From DATLXU01 sp035575515 (lineage in GTDB: Bacteria; Acidobacteriota; Blastocatellia; UBA7656): 64,000 nt of DNA. The stretch covers positions 36,384 to 100,383 of the forward strand of contig DATLXU010000106.1 of NCBI GenBank assembly GCA_035575515.1. Reading direction: 5' to 3'. The translations under genes and the position numbers were made by a program. The notes under the pieces are model-generated. The model did no database searches and was not told where the DNA came from. It saw only the letters and a program-made list of their open reading frames with translations. Positions 8,707-16,737 of this stretch are shown here, in pieces. Position 1 is the first letter of the stretch. Every line of letters begins with the position of its first letter.

Positions 8707-9422
8707 GCGAAGCGGTAATCAAAGTTGAATATGTCACGAAGCGTTATGGCGAAATCCTAGCTGTCGACAACCTCTCGCTTGCCGTGCGTCGCGGCGAAAT
8801 CTATTCGCTCATCGGCGCAAACGGCGCGGGCAAATCAACTTTGATTCGCATGATAATCGGCATAGCCGAGCCTGACGGGGGAAAGATTTTCATCTGCGGT
8901 GATGACATTGCGACGCGCGCCCCTGAAGTTAAAAAGCATATCGGCTATCTGCCCGAAGAGTTGATTTTGTATAACCGGCTGACTGGGCGCGAATATTTGA
9001 ATCTCGTCGCCGGACTTAAAGAGGCTGACCGCTCGCGCATCAGCGAAGAGATAAAGTTCTTTGAGCTTGAGCGGGCGCAGTATAAACTTGCGGGCGGGTA
9101 TTCGCTCGGCATGAGAAAAAAGCTAGGGCTTGCCGCCGCGATGATTGGCTCTGCCGATGTGCTTGTGCTTGACGAGCCGCTCAACGGGCTTGACGTTGAG
9201 ATGATGCGAAAGCTGCGATTGCGGATTAAAAAGGATCGCGAGCGCGGGCGGTCATTTCTAATCTCGTCGCACGTGATGAGCTTCGTCGAGCGCATAAGCG
9301 ACCGCGTAGGTGTTATGCGCGCAGGCAAACTCGTAGCCGAAGGCTCGCCCGCAGAGTTACGCGAAATGACGGCGCTTACGGATGCGCCCTTTGAAGACGT
9401 CTTCTTTCAATTAGCTGAGTGA
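8703..9422 (+). CDS. ABC transporter ATP-binding protein
   Basis: The 239-residue ATPase has Walker A GANGAGKS, an atypical signature YSLGM in place of LSGGQ, Walker B VLVLDEP followed by LNGLD, and the H-loop SSHVM. The start is TTG 8703, overlapping the permease stop by three bases and preceded by GGAGGG. An earlier in-frame ATG lies well inside the permease gene and is unlikely. It should energise the upstream permease, probably as an exporter, since no binding protein is encoded nearby. Confidence 0.88.
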   Translation: MSEAVIKVEYVTKRYGEILAVDNLSLAVRRGEIYSLIGANGAGKSTLIRMIIGIAEPDGGKIFICGDDIATRAPEVKKHIGYLPEELILYNRLTGREYLNLVAGLKEADRSRISEEIKFFELERAQYKLAGGYSLGMRKKLGLAAAMIGSADVLVLDEPLNGLDVEMMRKLRLRIKKDRERGRSFLISSHVMSFVERISDRVGVMRAGKLVAEGSPAELREMTALTDAPFEDVFFQLAE

Positions 9423-9563
9423 GCGCGGCCTGTTTTTGTTTGACACGGGTTTAGGCTCGCGTCCAAAATGAATTTCATACGAAGACATATTGCAGGGACT
9501 CGAAGGGGCAGCACAGTTCGGACGCAGTTCGCCGTTTGAAAAACTGATCGGAGGTCACTTCTG

Positions 9564-12149
9564 ATGTCATCTGAAACCGCTGATATTTCAAAATCAGTCG
9601 CAACCACAAACGAATACCCCGACATCGTTGGAGCCAAGCCCGAAAACCCATACCTCGCAGCTTTTCGCCCATACATTCCATCAAGTGAAAGACTGCGCGA
9701 GTTTACCCCGCTGCCAATCATCATCGGCACGCTATTAGGGATGGTCTTCGGCGCGTCGTCGCTTTACCTTGTTCTTAAAACCGGTCTCACGGTCAGCGCA
9801 TCAATACCTGTCGCCGTCATCTCGATAACGCTCTTTCGCGCGCTGTCCAAGATTGGAATGAGAAACGCGACGATACTCGAAAATAACATCGTTCAAACGG
9901 CAGGCTCGTCGGGCGAATCAATCGCCTTCGGAGTGGGCGTTACGATGCCCGCAATCTTGATTCTGGGCTTCGACCTGGAATTCACGCGCGTCACGCTCGT
10001 GGCTATCCTGGGCGGGCTGCTCGGCATATTGATGATGATACCGCTCAGGCGCGCGCTCATCGTTCAACAGCACGGGCTTTTGAAATACCCCGAAGGCACG
10101 GCCTGCGCCGAAGTCTTGAAAGCTGGCGCGTCGGACGAATCGCGCGCGGCTGCGGCGCACGCTACAGAAGGACGGCCCGTCGCAGAAGTTCGCGGACTTC
10201 CGATCTTTACAGGTCTCGGCATCGGCTTCGTCTACAAGGTCGCTTATGACGTTTTCAAAGCGTGGAAAGAATCGCCGCAGAAAATATTCGGCGCGCCGTT
10301 CAAAGCAGGCTCAATTTCCGTAGAAGTCAATCCCGCGCTCTTAGGCGTAGGCTACATCATAGGCCCGCGCATCGCTTCGATTATGTGCGCGGGCGGCGTG
10401 CTTGCTTATCTGGTCCTCATTCCTCTGATCAAATTCTTCGGCGAAGGAATAACGGGCGTGCTCGCGCCGGGCGACAAGCCAATCGCAGAGATGAGTCCCA
10501 ACGACATTCGCGGCGCGTACATTCTATACATCGGAGCGGGCGCGGTCGCAGCGGGCGGCATCATCAGTCTATTTCGTTCGCTGCCGACAATCTGGCACGG
10601 GCTGAAGGGCGGCATCAAAGATTTTCGCGGAGGGCAGGCCGCGCGCGCAGGACTCGTTCGCACCGATCAGGACATCTCGATGAAGTACGTTGTCGGCGGA
10701 ATCATTCTGCTGCTCGTGCTGATAATGTTCTTTCCGCAACTCGGCTTGAGCCACAACCCTCTCGTTGCACTGCTGGGCGCGCTGATGATAATCCTGTTTG
10801 GCTTCCTCTTCGTAACAGTCTCGTCGCGGCTGACGGGCGAAATCGGTTCGTCATCGAATCCCATCTCAGGCATGACGGTAGCGACGCTGCTACTAACTTG
10901 TTTGATCTTTTTAGCAGTTGGATGGACGGGCCCGGCTTATTTCGTGACCGCGCTTTCAATCGGAGGCATTGTTTGCATCGCCGCGTCAAACGGCGGAACG
11001 ACCTCGCAGGATTTGAAGACGGGCTTTTTGGTAGGCTCAACGCCGAAGTATCAGCAGGTAGCGATACTGATAGGCGCGCTCGCGTCGGCACTGATACTGG
11101 GGCCGATACTGCTTGAATTGAACGACGCGGGAACGGTCTATGTGCCGCACACGACGTTTGAAGAAGTCGGCGACAAGCAGGCCAAAGTTGATCAGCAATC
11201 ACTCGCGACGCTTCCCGCGCCTACCGACATCACGGAGCTTCCGCCGGGCAACTATCGCGATTTCAAGAATGAGAAAGGCAGCCCGAATAAAATCGAAAAG
11301 CTCGATCCGGGCGAATACCTCGTTGATCCGTCAGGCAACGTGCTCTACAAAGTTGAGCGAAACTTTCCGCCGGACCTAAAGATTGATCCGAGCGTTGACC
11401 AATCGCAATTGAAGCGGGAAAAGCTCAAAGGGCCGCAGACGCAATACGATCAGAAAGAATATCTCGCGTGGCACAAGTTCAACCCTGTAACGGGAAGCTC
11501 AAGCAAGTACATGGTTGACCCAGACACAGGCGAGGTGAAGTACCTGGCCGACCCTGCAATCAACGGCACGCACAAACGCTATCCGACAGGCGGCGCGGCC
11601 ACAAAGTTCGACGCGCCGAAAGCCGTGCTGATGTCTTACATCATCAACGGCATCCTCAGCCAGAAACTTCCCTGGGCGCTTGTGCTGCTGGGCGTGATGA
11701 TAGCCATCGTGCTTGAGATGTCGGGCATACCGTCGCTGGCGTTTGCGGTTGGCGTTTACCTGCCGCTGTCGTCATCGGCTCCGATATTTGTAGGCGGCGG
11801 GATTCGATGGCTCGTTGACAAGTACGTTCGCAGAAAATTCCGTCACCACGATATGACCGAAGAAGAACTCGTCGCCGAAGGCGATAAGAGTCCGGGCGTG
11901 CTGATGGCATCGGGCTACATCGCGGGCGCGGCGCTCGCAGGCATTATCTTCGCGGTTATGAACGGCTACCCGGCGCTTGCAAGCTTCAACTCAAGGATTG
12001 AAGAATGGGCCGCGTCAAGCAATCCTTTCTTCAAAGGCGATTACTCAGATTTGCTCTCGCTGATACCGTTCGTTGTGATTTGCATACTGCTTTACCTGGC
12101 AGGCCGCGAGCTGATACTCACGGGCAAAAAGAATTCGGCGAGCGGTTAG
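9564..12149 (+). CDS. OPT-family oligopeptide/metal-chelate transporter
   Basis: The 861-residue membrane protein has the OPT N-terminal signature region (LPIIIGTLLGMVFGASSLYL, then LFRALSK and NNIVQTAGSSGES) and KYPEGTACAEVLK. Bacterial OPT proteins import peptides or metal chelates; the substrate here is unknown. Residues about 520-690 are a long hydrophilic insert with repeated YLVDPSGNVLYK and YMVDPDTGEVKYL-type units, predicted to be extramembrane. The insert explains the unusual length. GGAGG lies 8 nt before ATG 9564. It appears monocistronic, ending at an intrinsic terminator. Confidence 0.85.
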   Translation: MSSETADISKSVATTNEYPDIVGAKPENPYLAAFRPYIPSSERLREFTPLPIIIGTLLGMVFGASSLYLVLKTGLTVSASIPVAVISITLFRALSKIGMRNATILENNIVQTAGSSGESIAFGVGVTMPAILILGFDLEFTRVTLVAILGGLLGILMMIPLRRALIVQQHGLLKYPEGTACAEVLKAGASDESRAAAAHATEGRPVAEVRGLPIFTGLGIGFVYKVAYDVFKAWKESPQKIFGAPFKAGSISVEVNPALLGVGYIIGPRIASIMCAGGVLAYLVLIPLIKFFGEGITGVLAPGDKPIAEMSPNDIRGAYILYIGAGAVAAGGIISLFRSLPTIWHGLKGGIKDFRGGQAARAGLVRTDQDISMKYVVGGIILLLVLIMFFPQLGLSHNPLVALLGALMIILFGFLFVTVSSRLTGEIGSSSNPISGMTVATLLLTCLIFLAVGWTGPAYFVTALSIGGIVCIAASNGGTTSQDLKTGFLVGSTPKYQQVAILIGALASALILGPILLELNDAGTVYVPHTTFEEVGDKQAKVDQQSLATLPAPTDITELPPGNYRDFKNEKGSPNKIEKLDPGEYLVDPSGNVLYKVERNFPPDLKIDPSVDQSQLKREKLKGPQTQYDQKEYLAWHKFNPVTGSSSKYMVDPDTGEVKYLADPAINGTHKRYPTGGAATKFDAPKAVLMSYIINGILSQKLPWALVLLGVMIAIVLEMSGIPSLAFAVGVYLPLSSSAPIFVGGGIRWLVDKYVRRKFRHHDMTEEELVAEGDKSPGVLMASGYIAGAALAGIIFAVMNGYPALASFNSRIEEWAASSNPFFKGDYSDLLSLIPFVVICILLYLAGRELILTGKKNSASG

Positions 12150-12177
12150 CCGAAGTTTGACCATCGCGCAGCAATCG

Positions 12178-12211
12178 AAAGCGGGATGCATTGTATAGAG
12201 CGTCCCGCTTT
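12178..12211. terminator. Bidirectional intrinsic terminator
   Basis: AAAGCGGGA (12178-12186) pairs with TCCCGCTTT (12203-12211), followed by a T-rich tract. It separates the convergent OPT gene and the small membrane-protein gene and can serve both strands. Confidence 0.8.
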
Positions 12212-12219
12212 TATTTTGT

Positions 12220-12696
12220 TTAATGCCAGTCTTCGTTTTCGTCTTTGTGCTTGTCGTGATGTTTGTCTCGGCCTATCTTGTCAATCTCTTTCATCAGCTT
12301 CTTCAACGCCTTGCGCCCAAGCTCTTTTGCGGAACGCTCATCAGTCGGAATCTCGATTGTCGAATCCTTGCCGTCATCGCTATTTCGCTCATCATCGGGC
12401 GGCGATTGTTTGACAACAGGCGGTTGAGGCTGCGGCTGCGGAGGCGGCGCAACGGGCTGACTTACAGGCTGGCTTGTTGCTCCTTCAATCGTAGGCTTGG
12501 GAGCAAATGCCGCGCTCAATCCCGTGCCCGCAAGCCATCCTACTCCCAACCCGACGGCGGCCATCAAAAAGACGGCGATGAACCTGAGAGCAAATTGTCC
12601 CGACACATCGCGGGCTTTGCGCCGCGCCTCTCCAACGCCAAAATTCCTTTGCTCATCACCGCCAGCGCGTAATTTTTTCCTTGACCATTCACGCAT
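12220..12696 (-). CDS. Small single-span membrane protein with Pro-rich linker and charged tail
   Basis: The 158-residue product has a basic cytoplasmic head (1-35), one membrane span (about 37-63), a Pro/Gln-rich linker (about 68-95) and a charged tail ending in a His/Lys/Asp-rich run. No family is recognised. In size and layout it matches the protein at 13757-14215, and both starts are preceded by GAGATTCT, a plausible shared ribosome site. The M48 peptidase gene lies between them. The opposite strand is also open here, but lacks a plausible ribosome site. Confidence 0.6.
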   Translation of the reverse strand: MREWSRKKLRAGGDEQRNFGVGEARRKARDVSGQFALRFIAVFLMAAVGLGVGWLAGTGLSAAFAPKPTIEGATSQPVSQPVAPPPQPQPQPPVVKQSPPDDERNSDDGKDSTIEIPTDERSAKELGRKALKKLMKEIDKIGRDKHHDKHKDENEDWH

Positions 12697-12930
12697 GAGA
12701 ATCTCATTGCTCCAAAAATTACCCGACTAATAAAAACCGCAATATGCGTGCCGCTCGCAGCGCATCAAAAGGCTGAGCCAACAGTCGCCGTTGCGCGCGC
12801 ATGAAATGTTCTAATACAGGCAACTTGGCTGGCGCGCCAGTTGCTAAATCTGCAAGCGCGCGGCGGCTATAAACCCATCGCGCGCGCGATTCATCACACC
12901 CATTCAAACTTGCATTTTGAGGAAAAGGGT

Positions 12931-13665
12931 ATGACAAGGCTATTTTCATCAAAGCTCATTATCATTGCGCTTGCGCTCGCCTTGCTTGGGCCCGCAACGG
13001 TTGCGGCTCAAACGCGGCTCAAGCCTGGAATGAATTTCTTTTCTTTGCGCGACGACGTAGAGATCGGTCGCCGCTCGGCAGCAGAAGTTGATCGCAAATA
13101 CCGGACGTATTATGACCCGCGCGTTGACCGCATCGGCAGGAGGCTTGCCGCGCGCTCGTCAATGCCGAGCCTGCCCTGGCGTTTCCGCGTGATTGATCGC
13201 CGCGAGGTGAACGCGTTCGCTCTGCCGGGCGGATTCGTTTACGTCACGAGCGGACTGATGCGTTCGGTTCGCAGCGACGATCAACTAGCTGGTGTGCTGG
13301 CGCACGAAATCACGCACGTGACTCTTCGTCACGGCACAAATCAAGCGTCGAAAGCGATGCTCGCGCAGATGCCGCTTCAAATGCTCAGCGGCCTGCTGGG
13401 TCGAGGCATGGGCGGGCAGCTTGCGCGATTGGGAATTGGCTTCGGGTTGAATTCGCTCTTCCTGCGCTACAGTCGCGGGGCAGAGACTCAGGCCGATGTC
13501 GGAGCGGTGCAGTTGATGAGCCGCGCCGGATACAACCCTTACGGGCTTGAGAGTTTTCTCGGCACGCTCAAAGACAGCGGCGCGGAATTCTTCTCCGATC
13601 ACCCCAATCCGTCAAACCGCGTCCAGCGCGTTGATCAGGAAATCAGAATGCTGAGAGGCAGGTGA
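12931..13665 (+). CDS. Exported M48-family zinc metallopeptidase
   Basis: Counting from ATG 12931 the product has 244 residues: a signal peptide (about 1-27), the zinc motif HEITH (125-129) and a third ligand E185 in ETQAD. FALPGGFVYV and SDHPNPSNR are typical of periplasmic M48C proteases such as BepA/LoiP. The frame opens earlier (12841), but GAGGAAAAGGG directly before 12931 and the signal peptide decide the start. It probably handles outer-membrane protein quality control, inferred from the family. It is flanked by two similar bitopic membrane proteins. Confidence 0.9.
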   Translation: MTRLFSSKLIIIALALALLGPATVAAQTRLKPGMNFFSLRDDVEIGRRSAAEVDRKYRTYYDPRVDRIGRRLAARSSMPSLPWRFRVIDRREVNAFALPGGFVYVTSGLMRSVRSDDQLAGVLAHEITHVTLRHGTNQASKAMLAQMPLQMLSGLLGRGMGGQLARLGIGFGLNSLFLRYSRGAETQADVGAVQLMSRAGYNPYGLESFLGTLKDSGAEFFSDHPNPSNRVQRVDQEIRMLRGR

Positions 13666-13670
13666 ATACG

Positions 13671-13755
13671 AAAGGCAAAAGGAAAGAGGAAAAGCAGGAA
13701 GCGCAGCTTGCCTTAAGTTCATCTTCACTTTTCCCTTTCCCTTGTGCCTTCTTTC
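13671..13755. repeat. Purine/pyrimidine inverted repeat between convergent genes
   Basis: The arm at about 13671-13694 (units such as AAAGGCAAAAGG and AAAGAGG) is an imperfect reverse complement of about 13728-13755 (CTTTTCCCTTTCCC, then GTGCCTT). It fills the gap between the M48 gene and the convergent bitopic-protein gene. The arms are made of short related units, like the other inverted repeats in this window. Confidence 0.65.
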
Positions 13756-13756
13756 T

Positions 13757-14215
13757 TCAAAAGAGCCTGAAGGGGTTCAGCTTCTTGAAAGGTTTGCTTA
13801 TGATCCTTGCAGGCTCGGTCACGATCTTTGATGGATTGAACCCGCGCTCTTTTGATTCGCGCCGGTGATTGCTCGCGCGGCTCTCTTTTTCAGGCGTAAT
13901 CTCCTGCGGGTCAGGTTCAATCGAAAGTTGATCTGCGCTAATCGCGTTGTGAGCCGCCGCGCTGCTCTCAATTATCTTTTGCGGCTGCGAGCTAACATCT
14001 TGCGATGGCCCGATCAATATTCTGCCAGCCATCCACCCGGAGCTTGCTCCGGCGATTATGATTATCAGCAACAACGCGAGCTTGACGATTCTTTGATTAT
14101 GCCCGCCGCGCTTTTCAGGCCGGCTATGCCTGCGGCTGGCGATGCGCGATTCACGTTCACGCCGCCTCTTGTAACGCGCTCTGTTAACGACGTCGTTTCT
14201 CGCAAATCTTCCCAT
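13757..14215 (-). CDS. Small single-span membrane protein, probable paralogue of the 12220 gene
   Basis: From ATG 14215 the product has 152 residues: a strongly basic head (1-45), one span (about 48-68, KLALLLIIIIAGASSGWMAG) and a Ser/Pro/Glu-rich tail ending in a basic NPFRLF. No family is recognised. The frame stays open upstream to ATG 14446, only 6 nt from the mtnA start, and beyond into mtnA. I chose 14215 because GAGATTCTT precedes it, as at the sister gene, and because the length then matches. If 14446 is right, the protein gains 77 residues of low-complexity head. Confidence 0.5.
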   Translation of the reverse strand: MGRFARNDVVNRARYKRRRERESRIASRRHSRPEKRGGHNQRIVKLALLLIIIIAGASSGWMAGRILIGPSQDVSSQPQKIIESSAAAHNAISADQLSIEPDPQEITPEKESRASNHRRESKERGFNPSKIVTEPARIISKPFKKLNPFRLF

Positions 14216-14452
14216 AAGAATCTCTGTCGCGGAAAATGCGGTCAAAGATTTGAAAGGCAATGAGTGTGCCGATGCCGTCGCGTTGGCGCGGCTTGATTTA
14301 CAAGGCCGAGCTTGCGCACCCGTGCCAGCTTTCAGTACAGGCGCGCCTACAACCGAACGCTTCACTAATTGCTCCATCACCTCATTAACCGGAGCGGCTC
14401 TCTTCGCTTTTGTTGCCAAGCCGCGCAGCGATTCGATATTATCCATGCGAAG

Positions 14453-15499
14453 ATGATTAGAACTATCGAATGGACAGACGAAGGCGTTGTGATGATTGAC
14501 CAGCGACGCCTGCCCAACGAAGAGCTTTATCCGGTATTCAAAACTTATGAAGAAGTCGCCCGCGCCATCGAAGAGATGGTCGTGCGCGGCGCGCCCGCCA
14601 TCGGTGTGGCCGCAGCTATGGGCATCGCGCTCGGCATGAAAAATTCCGGCGCCGCATCGCCCGACGAGTTCGAGCATGACTTCAATCGCGTATGCGAACG
14701 GCTGGCTCGCACTCGCCCTACGGCTGTGAATCTCTTCTGGGCCGTCGAGCGCATGCGATGGGCATTCAATCACGCGCGGCGCGAATCAGCTTCGCTCGAT
14801 GCAATCAAACAACAACTCATTGACGAATCGCTCGCAATTCAACGCGAAGACGTTGAGAGCAATCAGCGAATGGGCCGGCACGGCGCGGAGCTTATTCCTG
14901 ACCAAGCGACTGTGCTGACGCATTGCAACGCGGGCGCGCTCGCAACGGCAGGGTTCGGCACCGCGCTCGGCGTGATTCGCGCGGCGGTTGAATCGGGCAA
15001 GCGAGTTAAAGTTATCGCCGACGAGACTCGCCCGTTCCTTCAAGGCGCGCGGCTCACCGCGTGGGAGCTTGCGAAAGATGATATTCCCGTCACGCTCATT
15101 ACAGACAGCATGGCCGGTCACTTTATGAAGTCGGGCCAGGTTGATTGCGTGATTGTCGGAGCAGACCGCATCGCGGCAAACGGCGACGTTGCGAACAAGA
15201 TCGGGACATACATGGTCGCTGTCGTCGCGCACGAAAACAACATCCCATTTTATGTCGCCGCGCCGCTTTCGACCATTGACCTCTCGCTGGGTTCTGGCGA
15301 CGAGATACCGATTGAATCGCGCGATTCGATTGAAGTCACGCACATTCGCGGCGAGCAGATTGCGCCCAATGGAACCGAAGCTGCTCACCCGGCCTTCGAC
15401 GTGACGCCGCATCGCTACGTCACTGCGATAATCACCGAAGCGGGCGTCGCGCGCGAACCTTACGACACAAGTTTGCGGGCGCTGTTTGAGAATAAGTAG
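14453..15499 (+). CDS. mtnA: S-methyl-5-thioribose-1-phosphate isomerase
   Basis: The 348-residue enzyme of the methionine salvage pathway converts methylthioribose-1-phosphate to methylthioribulose-1-phosphate. Recognisable segments are MVVRGAPAIGVAAAMG, THCNAGALATAGFGTALGV, DETRPFLQGARLTAWEL, VIVGADRIAANGDVANKIGT and the late HIRGEQIAPNGT. The frame is open earlier, but ATG 14453 (MIRTIEW) fits the family start. Its stop codon TAG lies within the left end of the repeat element at 15496. No other salvage gene is nearby. Confidence 0.93.
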   Translation: MIRTIEWTDEGVVMIDQRRLPNEELYPVFKTYEEVARAIEEMVVRGAPAIGVAAAMGIALGMKNSGAASPDEFEHDFNRVCERLARTRPTAVNLFWAVERMRWAFNHARRESASLDAIKQQLIDESLAIQREDVESNQRMGRHGAELIPDQATVLTHCNAGALATAGFGTALGVIRAAVESGKRVKVIADETRPFLQGARLTAWELAKDDIPVTLITDSMAGHFMKSGQVDCVIVGADRIAANGDVANKIGTYMVAVVAHENNIPFYVAAPLSTIDLSLGSGDEIPIESRDSIEVTHIRGEQIAPNGTEAAHPAFDVTPHRYVTAIITEAGVAREPYDTSLRALFENK

Positions 15500-15630
15500 G
15501 GGCAGGGATTGTCCCTGCCCGAATCGCGCCCAAGCACGATGAAAAGATTCGCGTATTAATCAAACCGGCTGGAGCAGAATCTATTAATTGACCTTCGGCC
15601 AATCCGGGCAGGGACAATCCCTGCCCCTAC
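15496..15630. mobile_element. Twin-hairpin MITE/REP-like element, copy 1
   Basis: This 135-bp element starts GTAGGGGCAGGGATTGTCC and ends with the exact reverse complement. Each end is also a hairpin by itself (GGGCAGGGA against TCCCTGCCC). The AT-richer interior resembles copy 2 at 59878-60010 (shared GAATCGCGC and CCTTCGGC, and a similar middle). It encodes no protein. Its first bases supply the mtnA stop codon, and its right end lies 15 nt before the NagZ-like start. The form recalls REP/RAYT-mobilised repeats; no RAYT gene is in the window. Confidence 0.8.
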
Positions 15631-15645
15631 AAGCTTATCGAAGCT

Positions 15646-16737
15646 ATGAAACTCGAACACAGAATCGGACAGCTACTGTTAATCGGGCTGCCGGGCGCGC
15701 AGCTTGACGCTGCCGCGCGCGAGATGCTCGAAGCCATTCAACCCGGCGGCGTGATTCTCATGGGTCACAACATCGAGAGCGCGCAGCAGGTCGCCGAGCT
15801 TAATCAATCAATCCGCTCTGTCATCGAGGTCCCGCCCATCATTGGCGTTGATCAGGAAGGCGGGCGCGTTGATCGTTTGAAGAATATCTATTCGCCGATG
15901 CCGTCGGCTGACTTGCTGCGCGCGTCGGGCGACGCTTCAATCGCGGCGCGGCTGGGCGAAATTACAGCCGAAGCGTTGCGCACGCTCGGATTCAACATAA
16001 ACTTCGCGCCCGTGCTCGACATCGCACTTGACGACTCGATTGACAATGGATTGAAGGGCCGCTATCTCGGCGGCACTGTGGCAAAGGTCGTGCGGCTCGC
16101 GGGCGCGTACCTTGAAGGGCTTCAGCGCGGCGGAGTGATTGGCGTGGGCAAGCACTTTCCCGGACTTGGCGCAGCGACTGTTGATTCGCACAACGAGCTT
16201 CCAGTAATCAATCGCTCGCGCGACGAGATAATGCGCTATGAAATCTCTCCCTACACGGAGATGTTCAGCAAGATCAATGCGCGACTCAATGCCGTGATTG
16301 TCGCGCACGCGCACTATCCGGCTTTTGATGGGCCGTCGCCGCTGCCTTCTTCGCTTTCAAAAAACATCGTGACCGGCCTGCTGCGCGACGAGCTTAGCTT
16401 CAAAGGGCTTTCGATTACGGACGACTTGGAGATGGGCGCCATAACTAAATCGCGCGACATTGGCGAAGCGGCTGTGATGGCAATCGAAGCGGGCGTTGAT
16501 ATGGTTATGGTCACGGGCGCGCACTCGCCCGACGCCGTGAATCAATCCTGGCAGGCGATGACGGAAGCGGCGCGCAACGGGCGAATAACCAAGACCCACA
16601 TCAACCGCGCATTCGACCACATCGCGCGAATCAAATCAATGGTATCGCCTCCGCACGCCGTGAGCGATATGAACATCGCGCGCCTGCGCGAGCGCATCGC
16701 CGAATTGAACCTCGTGCTGCAACACAGCAGGCAGTAA
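15646..16737 (+). CDS. GH3 beta-N-acetylhexosaminidase (NagZ-like)
   Basis: The 363-residue enzyme should remove N-acetylglucosamine from muropeptides during cell-wall recycling. Landmarks are LIGLPG near the start, IGVDQEGGRVDRL, GKHFPGLG (NagZ normally has KHFPGHG), the retained VDSHNELP loop that carries the catalytic His of the Asp-His dyad, and SITDDLEMGAI with the nucleophile Asp. No signal peptide is seen, so it acts in the cytoplasm. The stop overlaps the next start (TAATG), so the two genes are coupled. Confidence 0.87.
   Translation: MKLEHRIGQLLLIGLPGAQLDAAAREMLEAIQPGGVILMGHNIESAQQVAELNQSIRSVIEVPPIIGVDQEGGRVDRLKNIYSPMPSADLLRASGDASIAARLGEITAEALRTLGFNINFAPVLDIALDDSIDNGLKGRYLGGTVAKVVRLAGAYLEGLQRGGVIGVGKHFPGLGAATVDSHNELPVINRSRDEIMRYEISPYTEMFSKINARLNAVIVAHAHYPAFDGPSPLPSSLSKNIVTGLLRDELSFKGLSITDDLEMGAITKSRDIGEAAVMAIEAGVDMVMVTGAHSPDAVNQSWQAMTEAARNGRITKTHINRAFDHIARIKSMVSPPHAVSDMNIARLRERIAELNLVLQHSRQ

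Noticed and set aside
10262..11116. Long open frame (284 codons) overlapping the OPT gene in another frame
   Set aside because: The product is Arg/Ser-rich with no family pattern, and it overlaps a clear transporter gene; it is a by-product of codon bias.
12223..12672. 149-codon + strand frame opposite the small membrane protein
   Set aside because: The minus-strand protein has a coherent layout and a ribosome site like that of its sister; the + frame has neither.
14786..15412. 208-codon minus-strand frame inside mtnA
   Set aside because: mtnA is unmistakable on the + strand; the antisense product has no signature.
15496..15630. Twin-hairpin element as a plain terminator
   Set aside because: It has no U-tract, is present in a second copy with a related interior, and its two ends pair with each other.
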